In this document: positions 52,758 to 60,373 of the stretch, one piece after another
Position numbering within the stretch: position 1 is the first letter of the stretch
Layout: each line of letters begins with the position of its first letter
Origin: Oscillatoria sp. FACHB-1406
GTDB taxonomy: Bacteria; Cyanobacteriota; Cyanobacteriia; Cyanobacteriales; Spirulinaceae
Assembly: GCF_014698145.1 (NCBI RefSeq)
Contig: NZ_JACJSM010000002.1
Span: 62,001-126,000, forward strand
Direction of reading: 5' to 3'
DNA length: 64,000 nt
The notes under the pieces: generated by a model
The model's input: only the letters and a program-made list of their open reading frames with translations
Told to the model about the DNA's origin: nothing
The model's database searches: none
Position numbers and translations under genes: made by a program

Positions 52758-53690
52758 ATGCTACAATCAGAAATTCAAAATCTTCCCAGCAGTTCCGAAC
52801 TGCCCTGTTCGGACGATACTCCCGTGGATAACGAAGAACAAAATTTTATCCCCAACTTCCTACTATTTCTCCTCGAATATATTTGGGGAGAGCGCCAAGA
52901 TTGGTTTTTTGGCGTGGATATGGCTGTTTACCACACGACGGGTAAGAATGTCAGAGTACCGATTATCCCCGACGGATTCTTAGCTTTGGGTGTCGAACGG
53001 CGCAAAGGTGGGGAATCGCGCAGCAGTTATGTCATGTGGGAAGAAAACAATGTCGTCCCTATCCTCGCGCTTGAAGTTGTCTCCCAAACTCCTGGAGGAG
53101 AATACAGCCGTAAAGAAGCTCTTTATTCCCAGTTAGGGGTGCTGTATTACATTATCTATAATCCTCGGCAATTTGGAGGTGAGGGTCGTCGAATATTAGA
53201 AGTGTATAAGTTAGTTAATGGCCGATATAATTGGCAGACTCAAGAACCCGTATGGATGCCAGAAATTGGTTTAGGAATCGGCAGGGGCATCCGTAATTCT
53301 GGGGGAGTTAAAAGAGAGGTTTTATATTGGTTCGACGAGCAAGGGAATCGCTATGCCGATACGGAGGAGGAGTTGACAATCGCCCAACAACGGGCGAGAG
53401 AGGAACGACAACAGCGAGAACAAGAACAACAGTTGCGGGAATTAGCTCAACGACAAGCTCAACTCGAACGAGAACGAGCAGAAGTAGAACGACAGTTGCG
53501 AGAGGTGGCGCAACAACAAGCCGAACGGGAACGCCAACAACGAGAGGTGGCGCAACAACAAGCCGAACAGGAACGCCAGCAACGAGAGGTGGCGCAACAA
53601 CAAGTCGAACGGGAACGAGAACTGCGCGAACAACTGCAACGAGAACTGGAACGCTACCGCCAGCAACTCGGCGATTTACCCGAATCCTAA
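52758..53690 (+). CDS. Uma2-family endonuclease-like protein with coiled-coil tail
   Basis: 310 residues. The Uma2 domain (about 30-190) has the PD-(D/E)xK-like features VPIIPDGFLALGV and VPILALEVVSQTPGGEYSRKEALY typical of this very common cyanobacterial family of putative restriction-type endonucleases. The C-terminal about 100 residues form a highly charged Gln/Arg/Glu coiled coil encoded in part by three 42-bp tandem repeats (starts 53499, 53541, 53583), each equal to two heptads. Function is unknown; many Uma2 genes are present per cyanobacterial genome. A same-strand partner is not visible. Confidence 0.88.
   Translation: MLQSEIQNLPSSSELPCSDDTPVDNEEQNFIPNFLLFLLEYIWGERQDWFFGVDMAVYHTTGKNVRVPIIPDGFLALGVERRKGGESRSSYVMWEENNVVPILALEVVSQTPGGEYSRKEALYSQLGVLYYIIYNPRQFGGEGRRILEVYKLVNGRYNWQTQEPVWMPEIGLGIGRGIRNSGGVKREVLYWFDEQGNRYADTEEELTIAQQRAREERQQREQEQQLRELAQRQAQLERERAEVERQLREVAQQQAERERQQREVAQQQAEQERQQREVAQQQVERERELREQLQRELERYRQQLGDLPES
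53499..53624. repeat. 42-bp tandem repeat inside the Uma2 gene
   Basis: Three copies beginning CGAGAGGTGGCGCAACAACA at 53499, 53541 and 53583. The period is a multiple of 21, so each copy keeps both frame and coiled-coil register. Confidence 0.88.
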
Positions 53691-53721
53691 ATTCAGTAAT
53701 ATCAAGCTAAAATCAAAATTT

Positions 53722-54099
53722 TTACTGAGCGCCGATGGTGACAAATTGCCCGAAAACGCCGACGGTGGTAAAGCTTCGGTTGAAGAGTTCGGTTTTGTAG
53801 GTGCTGAAGAAGAGGTAATTTTGTTGTTCGGTTTTGGAGGCGATCGCGTTTTTTAGGGTATCTCTCCCAAATAGTCCGCTACCGGGTGCAACACTGCCTT
53901 TACACGCTTGCTGAAATTGCGCGGCAACTTGTTTGGGAAGGTTGGGATAGTCGCACACTTTCGCTAAAGCGTAGTTAGCGTAATCGTCTTTGCTGGGGTT
54001 GGTCGCGAGTAATGCGCCACCGATCGCGAGGGGAATAGCGGTTATTATCAGTGCGAGCGTTGTTTTTAATTTAGATTTGCGTTTGACTTGCTCTGTCAT
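53722..54099 (-). CDS. DUF4359-domain protein, membrane-anchored
   Basis: 125 residues. One hydrophobic segment (about 12-32) near the N-terminus, then a soluble domain with two cysteines (KVCDYPNLP and FQQACKGS), which matches the small cyanobacterial DUF4359 family. The body probably lies outside the cytoplasmic membrane. It is the last gene of a four-gene minus-strand cluster, 20 bp after the Ser/Thr kinase gene, so it may be a partner or substrate of that kinase. Biochemical function is unknown. Confidence 0.8.
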   Translation of the reverse strand: MTEQVKRKSKLKTTLALIITAIPLAIGGALLATNPSKDDYANYALAKVCDYPNLPKQVAAQFQQACKGSVAPGSGLFGRDTLKNAIASKTEQQNYLFFSTYKTELFNRSFTTVGVFGQFVTIGAQ

Positions 54100-54119
54100 A
54101 AATTTCTCAACTTATTTTT

Positions 54120-55709
54120 TCAAGATTCAAGTTTTTTCTGGCGATTTAATAGGAGAACGAGTAGTTTTTGGGGACTGAGGAGAGGAGAAAGGAGCAGTAG
54201 AATAAACGGTAAACTCGTTCCCAACAAAAGAGTATTGAGTTGGGGGTTGCGAAATCCGATACTCGTCATTAGTCCGGCACTGCTTCCCAATCCGATCGCG
54301 CTTGATAAGAGTAACGCGCTCGATATTTTACCCCTTCCGCGCCGCACTAATTGGGAAAAAATTCTGGCGATTCCCCAACTCCAACCCACCGCTGCTGCTG
54401 CTGTTAAACGCGATAAATCTTTAGCGGTACTGCGTCCGAGAGGGGGGATTTCTTCACTCGTGCCTCTCGAGGGCATTAAAAATCCGAGCAAACCGCCAGC
54501 CCCTAAAATCGCGACGATGGTAACTACACCAAAGTTCAGTCCGATTCCGGTGAGGGCAAAGGATGCGATCGCCACAAGCAATAACAGTCCCGCCGATTCT
54601 TCGTCGAGATTGGCGGGGGGGGGAGCCGTCTCGATTTGCAGCGTCAAACAGTAGGTTTCGGGCTGGGAATCGGCTTGCAGGAGGATTTTTCGTTCGTAAG
54701 TCGTTGCAGCGGGTAAAGCCTCTGTATTAACAGTAATTTGCAGTTCGTCTTCGTGGGGAACTGCAACGAGCCAATCGCGATCGCTTTGCGGTACGATTTG
54801 CCAGTTGGCGGCGCGATCGGGAAGGGCAATTACAGCCAGTAGTCGTTCGCCAACTCGCTCGGCTTTCAGGGCGATTAGGTCAGGACTGAGCGAGATCGCG
54901 GGCAAAACTGAAAGCGGTGCAAGGCTCTCTTTTGCAGTCTTTGCATCCGGATAGCGGCTGTTTGCATCGGGTTCGATTAGCTTTTGCAACCCAGCGACGA
55001 ATTCGGGGTTGAGGTGTGGGAGTAGCGCGATCGCGTCGATGCGAAATTGACTATCTGCCAATTCGCCCATTTGAGAAGATTTCCTCCCCGTTAATCGGCA
55101 AATTAATGTCACTCCTAAACTGTAGAGATCGGCCGCTTTAGTGAGGGGGCGACCGAGCAATTGTTCGGGGGGCATAAATCCGGGGGTTCCAGCAATGCAA
55201 CTGCTAGCCGCGATCGCTTCGCCATCTTCTGCCCTCGCCAAACCAAAGTCCACTAAATAAACATTTAAATCCTCATCGACTAAGATATTTTCGGGCTTTA
55301 AATCTCGGTGAACGATGGGCGGATTTTGCGATTGTAAATAAGCTAAAATCTCTAAGATTTTGAGCGCTAGGTTTTTAATTTCATTTTCTTCAAGAACGCG
55401 AAAATTAGCCAGCGGTCGCGCCTGTTTATATTCTTGTACTAAACACAAGCCATTCCCCGAATCAAAACTGTCTAAATAGCGGGGAATTCCTGGATGGTCT
55501 AACGTTTGAAGTACGGCAATTTCTCTCTCGATCGCTTGATAATCCGACCAGTTCCCCCGCTCAGTTGCAAATCGAAATTGCTTGACAATGACTAGATTTT
55601 GTGTATTTAATTGCAGCGCTCGATAAGTCGTTCGACCGCCTTGGAAGTTGCGATCGAGTTGTTCGATAACTTGATAACCTAGGCTAGTAAAATCGGGGAA
55701 CTCGTTCAT
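54120..55709 (-). CDS. Ser/Thr protein kinase with C-terminal membrane segments
   Basis: 529 residues. The kinase domain (about 8-270) is complete: VIVKQF for the ATP lysine, VHRDLKPENIL with catalytic Asp, LVDFGLAR, GTPGFMPPEQL, and DLYSLGVTLICRLTG. After a linker, a beta-rich region of about 75 residues precedes at least three hydrophobic segments (about 375-410, 465-485, 490-512). This is a typical Hanks-type kinase tethered to the membrane at its C-terminus. Unlike the GUN4 protein at the start of the window, all catalytic residues are intact. It lies between a methyltransferase and DUF4359 in a tight cluster. Confidence 0.93.
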   Translation of the reverse strand: MNEFPDFTSLGYQVIEQLDRNFQGGRTTYRALQLNTQNLVIVKQFRFATERGNWSDYQAIEREIAVLQTLDHPGIPRYLDSFDSGNGLCLVQEYKQARPLANFRVLEENEIKNLALKILEILAYLQSQNPPIVHRDLKPENILVDEDLNVYLVDFGLARAEDGEAIAASSCIAGTPGFMPPEQLLGRPLTKAADLYSLGVTLICRLTGRKSSQMGELADSQFRIDAIALLPHLNPEFVAGLQKLIEPDANSRYPDAKTAKESLAPLSVLPAISLSPDLIALKAERVGERLLAVIALPDRAANWQIVPQSDRDWLVAVPHEDELQITVNTEALPAATTYERKILLQADSQPETYCLTLQIETAPPPANLDEESAGLLLLVAIASFALTGIGLNFGVVTIVAILGAGGLLGFLMPSRGTSEEIPPLGRSTAKDLSRLTAAAAVGWSWGIARIFSQLVRRGRGKISSALLLSSAIGLGSSAGLMTSIGFRNPQLNTLLLGTSLPFILLLLSPLLSPQKLLVLLLNRQKKLES

Positions 55710-55757
55710 CGCGTCGCGCGGTTGATTAGGACACTTTCATTTGTTGGGTAAACTTGA

Positions 55758-56234
55758 CTAGATTTTCCAATAATAGAGGGTTGATTCTTCCGGAATGGGC
55801 AAGGAAATTGTTTTTTGGGGTTGCCAATCGCCAAAGTCAAAATCGAGAGAAACGAGGCGCGCTCCGGGTTGAAGTTGGTTTAAAAGTCGGGGAAGCAGTT
55901 TGAGGTTGAGGTGAGGGAGTAGGTAGATAAAAACAACGGTGGCATCGCTAAAGTCGCATTCAAATAAATCTTGTTCTCGAAATTCGACGCGATCGCTAAC
56001 GCCCGCAGCGATCGCCTTTTCCCGTCCAGAACGCGATCGCTGCGGATCGATATCGATACCGACACCGTGCGTTCCGAACAACTCAGCGGCGCGAATGAGG
56101 ATGCGTCCGTCACCGCAACCGAGATCGTAGAGAATATCCTGCGAATTCACTTCAGCAAGTTCTAAAAAAGCTGCGATCGCGGCTTCGGGCGTTGGGATAA
56201 AACCAATATCGGGCGGGCGTTGTTTCACGGACAA
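55758..56234 (-). CDS. Class I SAM-dependent methyltransferase
   Basis: 158 residues. The Rossmann fold methyltransferase motifs are LYDLGCGDGRILIRAAELFG (motif I, SAM binding), GIDIDPQ (motif II acidic residue) and DATVVFIYLLPHLN. The N-terminal PTPEAAIAAFLELAEV block is typical of a small bacterial family related to protein-lysine methyltransferases such as human FAM173, so a protein or small-molecule substrate is possible. It lies 48 bp upstream of the kinase gene and 17 bp downstream of a small membrane-protein gene. Confidence 0.87.
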   Translation of the reverse strand: MSVKQRPPDIGFIPTPEAAIAAFLELAEVNSQDILYDLGCGDGRILIRAAELFGTHGVGIDIDPQRSRSGREKAIAAGVSDRVEFREQDLFECDFSDATVVFIYLLPHLNLKLLPRLLNQLQPGARLVSLDFDFGDWQPQKTISLPIPEESTLYYWKI

Positions 56235-56251
56235 GCGATTAAATTTTGACC

Positions 56252-56593
56252 TTAACTAGCTTCCGTTTTTGCGTTAGTTTGTGGCTTTTCTTCTGCCTCC
56301 GTTCGACCCGAACGCTTATTTCTGCGCTGGATTTCGCTCCGTTGGGCTTCGACTATCGTCGGACGCTTAGGACGACGAAAGCCATAAGACTGGCGCTTGC
56401 GTTGCGGTTGAGCTTGCTTTTCGGGTTCGCCGCTATTCCACCCCCGCCAAATCCAAGCTATCGCCACACCCGCAGTCACCGCGATCGCTAAACGAGCGCC
56501 AACGGAGTATCCCAACAGCCAAAAGGCAATAAAGAAGCTCAAAGCTGCCAAAACACCGACTATTGTTGCCAAAAATTGAATACTTTGCTTCAT
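56252..56593 (-). CDS. Small two-helix membrane protein, unknown
   Basis: 113 residues. Two hydrophobic segments (about 6-28 and 34-48) are followed by a strongly charged basic tail (KQAQPQRKRQSYGFRRPKR and more), so the tail should be cytoplasmic. I do not recognise a named family. It is the first gene of the four-gene minus-strand cluster with the methyltransferase, Ser/Thr kinase and DUF4359 genes. Good coding character and clean spacing support it as real. Confidence 0.72.
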   Translation of the reverse strand: MKQSIQFLATIVGVLAALSFFIAFWLLGYSVGARLAIAVTAGVAIAWIWRGWNSGEPEKQAQPQRKRQSYGFRRPKRPTIVEAQRSEIQRRNKRSGRTEAEEKPQTNAKTEAS

Positions 56594-56703
56594 CGCGCTA
56601 TTTCAATTTGGACGAGCCGAGACCCATAACCCTATTGTATCGCAGGGGATTCCGGGAAGATCGCCCCTCAAGCAGAGACTCACCTCGAATTTGTCGCCAA
56701 AGT

Positions 56704-57186
56704 TCAACCGTATAAGCTCAGGCGGTCTTTTTCATACCGAGCTTTGCTGATGGTTTTGGGCAAAACGCCGACTAAACGGGCGAAAGCTTCGTCCGGGAGT
56801 TGAGCGGCGGTTTTAGCGTCAAACCAATTTTCAAATTGATTGAGAATCATTTTGGCACGCTGCATCGGTTCGTCGCGATCGGTAATTTGCTTGATCAGGC
56901 GAACCCATTGCCGCCGGATTAAGTACGCGCGTTCTCTATCTTTAGAATTTTCAGGTTTTATTAAAGATAAATCTCCGACGGGCAATACTGAGGTCGCATC
57001 GTCATCGAATAAACTGCCGATAGCGGCACCGGGACCGGCAAAGTCGGCGTGGTAGTTTTTGTAGATAATCAGGCCGTTACGACGGCGACTGTTCACTACT
57101 AATAATTCTCGAGCTTGCAGGCGAAGAACAATAGCCTCGGAATTAGGCTGCGGTTCTGTATTCTGCTTGAATTTGTTGTGCGTCAT
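56704..57186 (-). CDS. Conserved-looking protein of unknown function
   Basis: About 160 residues from ATG 57186; ATG 57237 in the same frame would add 17 residues. No signal peptide or membrane segment. The N-terminal half contains VLRLQARELLVVNSRRRNGLI and a short beta stretch; the C-terminal half is helical and basic, ending DEAFARLVGVLPKTISKARYEK. This could be a small nucleic-acid-binding protein, but no known motif decides it. It is not in an obvious operon; the FolK-NUDIX gene upstream is about 210 bp away on the same strand. Confidence 0.6.
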   Translation of the reverse strand: MTHNKFKQNTEPQPNSEAIVLRLQARELLVVNSRRRNGLIIYKNYHADFAGPGAAIGSLFDDDATSVLPVGDLSLIKPENSKDRERAYLIRRQWVRLIKQITDRDEPMQRAKMILNQFENWFDAKTAAQLPDEAFARLVGVLPKTISKARYEKDRLSLYG

Positions 57187-57397
57187 GCCGTTTGTCTTGC
57201 TTGAAACATCGATCTCGCGGATCCTGCTGACAGACATTATTGTTAAACGTTGAGTCGAAACAAGAAGGTTTTGTTAAATTCATGCAATCTATTCTTTAAT
57301 TCGTCGGCTACGTTACGCAATCCCGATCTTGCCAGAAAATGTTTAAAAAACGGATGCACTACGCTCTCATTCCTATTATTTTAGCTCAAGCGGCGAT

Positions 57398-58432
57398 TCA
57401 ACCCTTTAAAAAGGGCCGAGCGAGGAAGTAACTCGCGATCGATTTACCATCGATAATATCTGCCGATCGCGCTTTTTCTTCAAACTCTTCGGGACTCATC
57501 AGCACGACTTCGATATCTTCGTCGTCATCTTGTGCGGGAGGGCGTTCGAGTTTTTCTAAATCTCGGGCGAGGAAGGCGTAAATATACTCATCGGAATATC
57601 CCGGCGCGATCGGGAATCGTCCTAAATCTTGCCATTGCTTGGCTCGATAGCCGGTTTCTTCTTCGATTTCGCGCTGAATGGTAGAAAGGGGGGACTCGCC
57701 CGCTTCAACCGTACCGGCGGGAAATTCTAAAAGTCGTCCTTGCAGGGCAAAACGGTATTGGCGCACCAGCACTAATTGACCGTCAGCGGTGAAGGGTACG
57801 CCGAGGGAACCGCCGGGATGACGAATGCACTCCCAATCGCCTTCCGCTCCGTTGGGAAGGCGCAGGCGATTGACATCGAAGTTAAATTTGCGCCCGCGAT
57901 AGAAGAGACGCTGCTGGAGAATTTTGGGGGGTTCGGGGATAGCGGACATAGAACGGTGAAGGAAGAGATGGACTCCTGAACAGTCTACCGCTTCGAGTAA
58001 TTGCGCGGTCGTCTCTCCGGAAATGGGTTCCTTCCAATCGGGGGCAATTTCAGCGAGGGGAACGAGAACGAAGGCGCGTTCTTTCATGCGCGGATGCGGG
58101 ATTTGTAGGGCGGGTGTATCGAGGATGCGATCGCCGAATAGTAATAAATCTAAATCTAAGGTGCGCGGTCCCCATCGTTCCCGACGCACTCGCCCGAATT
58201 GGCGTTCGACGGCCAGCAAGGTTTCAAGCAGGGCGGTGGGGGAACAGCGAACTTCGAGCAGCGCGCAACCATTAATATAGTCGGGTTGGGGCGGCCCGAT
58301 GGGGGCGGTTTTATACCAACTGGAACGCGCGACAACGGCGATGGCTTCGTGCTGGTTTAATTTCGCGATCGCGCTTTCTAAGATGGCTAACGAATTTTCT
58401 AAATTACTCCCCAAACCAATAGCGCATTTCAT
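57398..58432 (-). CDS. folK: FolK (HPPK) fused to a NUDIX hydrolase
   Basis: 344 residues from ATG 58432, where the HPPK family starts (MKCAIGLGSNL); the open frame extends 39 further residues but without family sequence. Residues about 1-160 are 6-hydroxymethyldihydropterin pyrophosphokinase with RRERWGPRTLDLDLLLFG and HPRMKERAFVLVPLAEI, for folate synthesis. Residues about 170-344 are an ADP-ribose-pyrophosphatase-type NUDIX domain with an intact box, GTVEAGESPLSTIQREIEEE followed by TGY. The two are joined in frame without a stop. A Met (SMSAIPEPPK) at the junction is where a separate NUDIX gene would begin, so internal initiation is possible. Confidence 0.88.
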   Translation of the reverse strand: MKCAIGLGSNLENSLAILESAIAKLNQHEAIAVVARSSWYKTAPIGPPQPDYINGCALLEVRCSPTALLETLLAVERQFGRVRRERWGPRTLDLDLLLFGDRILDTPALQIPHPRMKERAFVLVPLAEIAPDWKEPISGETTAQLLEAVDCSGVHLFLHRSMSAIPEPPKILQQRLFYRGRKFNFDVNRLRLPNGAEGDWECIRHPGGSLGVPFTADGQLVLVRQYRFALQGRLLEFPAGTVEAGESPLSTIQREIEEETGYRAKQWQDLGRFPIAPGYSDEYIYAFLARDLEKLERPPAQDDDEDIEVVLMSPEEFEEKARSADIIDGKSIASYFLARPFLKG

Positions 58433-58550
58433 CTGCAACTCTGCCCTCAATTGTTCGTACCCTTCCCGCAATTCTCCTGCCCTCTCGCCTCCAGCGGGTG
58501 CAATTGCTTCTCTTCCACCCAAGCGCTGCGATACTTGCAATCTCTTCATT

Positions 58551-58572
58551 TTTAATTTTTAATTTTTAATTT
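58551..58572. repeat. Short TTTTTAA heptamer run
   Basis: Three consecutive TTTTTAA units between the FolK-NUDIX and GFA genes, reaching into the C-terminal codons of the GFA gene. Confidence 0.6.
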
Positions 58573-58952
58573 CCCCGCAGGCGATCGATACTTTCTTCCC
58601 AATTGACTCCATCGAAGGGTTCGATCTCAAACTCGCTCGTAAGGTCTTCATCGAAGCAACGGAGATTAACATCAATGGCATCGGGATGCGATCGCGGTCT
58701 GTAAAAAGAATGAATTCCACAATTACGGCAGAAGGTATGCCGAGCAATTCCCGTGTTAAACCGATAGGTCGATAGCATTTGAGCGCCTTGAAGTAAAGTA
58801 AATCGCGCTTCGGGAACGATGACATGAATAAAACCTTTTTTGCGACAAATCGAGCAATTACACTCGATCGCTTCCTTTCGTTCTAGGGCGACCCGGAAGC
58901 GAACTGCTCCGCAGTGACATCCCCCTTCATAAGTTTGAACCGCTTCTAACAT
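58566..58952 (-). CDS. GFA-family protein (Mss4-like zinc fold)
   Basis: 128 residues. The zinc-binding cysteines are arranged as in the GFA family: GGCHCGAVRFRV, ECNCSICRKKGF, and FCRNCGIHSFYRPRSHPD. The family is named after glutathione-dependent formaldehyde-activating enzyme, although many members have no shown activity. It is probably a small cytoplasmic zinc protein. The ATG at 58952 gives the usual length. No operon partner; the Rrf2 gene upstream is about 117 bp away on the same strand. Confidence 0.92.
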   Translation of the reverse strand: MLEAVQTYEGGCHCGAVRFRVALERKEAIECNCSICRKKGFIHVIVPEARFTLLQGAQMLSTYRFNTGIARHTFCRNCGIHSFYRPRSHPDAIDVNLRCFDEDLTSEFEIEPFDGVNWEESIDRLRGN

Positions 58953-59069
58953 TTATCTGTTCTCAGGTCTCAACATTCTATCCGAGACTGACTGCTCCCG
59001 GCCGCCAACATCCCCTCAAAAAAATTCGCGATCGCTTCAAAACCGACCGGCAGGGCGCGACTTGCCGAG

Positions 59070-59513
59070 TTAAACCACAAAACTTGTTTCTTCCCCTTGG
59101 GCCGCTTGCCAACTCCGAGCATCATAATACAATTCGGCAAGAGTAATACTGTATAGAGATTCTTTAAGTTTTTGGTGAAGTCGCTGCCACAAACAGTACG
59201 TTACCCAATCTTCCGCTTGGGTGACATCGGGGGTATAGCTCGGCAGTGGCTCGATCGTTTCTCCGACAGCAGCAAGGATTTGTCCCAGGCTAATTTTAGC
59301 GGGTTCGGCTGCCAGTTGATATCCCCCCCGAGCGCCGCGCACCGAACGAACTAACCCAGCACGACGCATTTCAATCAGGAGCTTTTCAAGGTAAGGAGCG
59401 GGCAGGTTTTGGCGGGATGCGATCGCTACCGCCGAAGTCGGACTTTGGCGAGGTTGCAGACTTAAATCGAGTAAAGCCTTGACGCTGTAATGTCCGCGAT
59501 TGGTGAGTTTCAT
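59070..59513 (-). CDS. Rrf2-family transcriptional regulator
   Basis: 147 residues. Winged-helix DNA-binding domain (about 1-80): MKLTNRGHYSVKALLDLSLQ, then SRQNLPAPYLEKLLIEMRRAGLVRSVRGARGGYQLA (shown in parts as LPAPYLEKLL and VRGARGGYQLA), exactly the Rrf2 layout. IscR-type members carry three cysteines binding a [2Fe-2S] cluster; here only one Cys (TYCLW) is present in that region, so it is unlikely to hold the usual cluster. It is divergent from the cyAbrB gene, and a palindrome at 59601-59612 lies between them. Confidence 0.92.
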   Translation of the reverse strand: MKLTNRGHYSVKALLDLSLQPRQSPTSAVAIASRQNLPAPYLEKLLIEMRRAGLVRSVRGARGGYQLAAEPAKISLGQILAAVGETIEPLPSYTPDVTQAEDWVTYCLWQRLHQKLKESLYSITLAELYYDARSWQAAQGEETSFVV

Positions 59514-59600
59514 CTTTTTGCCTTCCCTCGCTCTAGTCCGATAATTATCCCTGAATTTATTGTGACCGATTTTCCGTTCGCACTAGACAATAATTTAAAG

Positions 59601-59612
59601 GAGTTTAAACTC
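59601..59612. promoter_or_regulatory. 12-bp palindrome between Rrf2 and cyAbrB genes
   Basis: GAGTTTAAACTC is perfectly symmetrical and is followed 3 bp later by a -35-like TTGACT (59616-59621). It may be an operator for the Rrf2 regulator or for cyAbrB. Confidence 0.45.
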
Positions 59613-59757
59613 ATATTGACTTGCGGGGTGTAATATAGTTTGATAAGAAAGTGAATCGAACCCAGACTTGGGAACGATTCGTCCTCATTCCCCGTTATGG
59701 GTTTGGCAATGAATGCCGAATGAGCTATCGTTTAGACTCGATATTTAAGGGAAGTTG

Positions 59758-60165
59758 ATGAACAAAAAGAAAAAAAGTGACCCCGTACCCTTGACCGGGG
59801 AAGAACTCGTTGAAAAAGTCCGCGAGCTAGGAAACCTGAGTAAAGAAGAAAAGGCGAAAGCTTGCGGCTACTTTACCGTTACGAAAAACGGCATCGAACG
59901 AGTCAACATGATGAAGTTCCTGAACGCACTCATTGATGCGGAGGGAATTGAATTAGACAGCACGTCTAACGGCCACGGACGCGGGGGACGTTCTGCGAGC
60001 TATCGCATCAGCGTTCAGTCGAACGGCAACCTTCTTATTGGCTCGGCTTACACCAAAAAAATGGGGTTAGAACCGGGAGATGAATTTGAAATTACCCTAG
60101 GACGGAAGCACATTCATCTCAAGCAAGTCGGTCAGGACGATGCCGACATTGACGAAGAGGAATAA
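59758..60165 (+). CDS. cyAbrB-family transcriptional regulator
   Basis: 135 residues from ATG 59758, preceded by AAGGGAAG. Cyanobacterial AbrB proteins keep the AbrB DNA-binding domain at the C-terminus, seen here in IGSAYTKKMGLEPGDEFEITLGRKHIHL. The N-terminal part LTGEELVEKVRELGNLSKEE and CGYFTVTKNGIERVN matches cyAbrB1 (clade A) better than cyAbrB2 as I recall them. cyAbrBs regulate carbon and nitrogen genes, hydrogenase and cell division. It is divergent from the Rrf2 gene. Family is certain; the clade is probable. Confidence 0.92.
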   Translation: MNKKKKSDPVPLTGEELVEKVRELGNLSKEEKAKACGYFTVTKNGIERVNMMKFLNALIDAEGIELDSTSNGHGRGGRSASYRISVQSNGNLLIGSAYTKKMGLEPGDEFEITLGRKHIHLKQVGQDDADIDEEE

Positions 60166-60373
60166 GATATTGAGGATTTGGGAATTCAGCGCTCGCTCGC
60201 GCCGGAGAGGCGATGGAAGGCACGGTCTTTTACTCGCCTAGATTAATACTGCACGCATCGATAATTGAGCGCTCGAAATGAATTAAACCTCAAGCTATGA
60301 GTCGTATCGTCTCTTGATAAGTTGTTTTGAGGAAATCTGAGAGAACGACGGGCTTAACGATCGCTTCGGAATC

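Noticed and set aside
59616-59640. Full promoter for cyAbrB at TTGACT/TAATAT
   Set aside because: The spacing to the nearest -10-like boxes is 9 or 13 bp, too short for a standard promoter.
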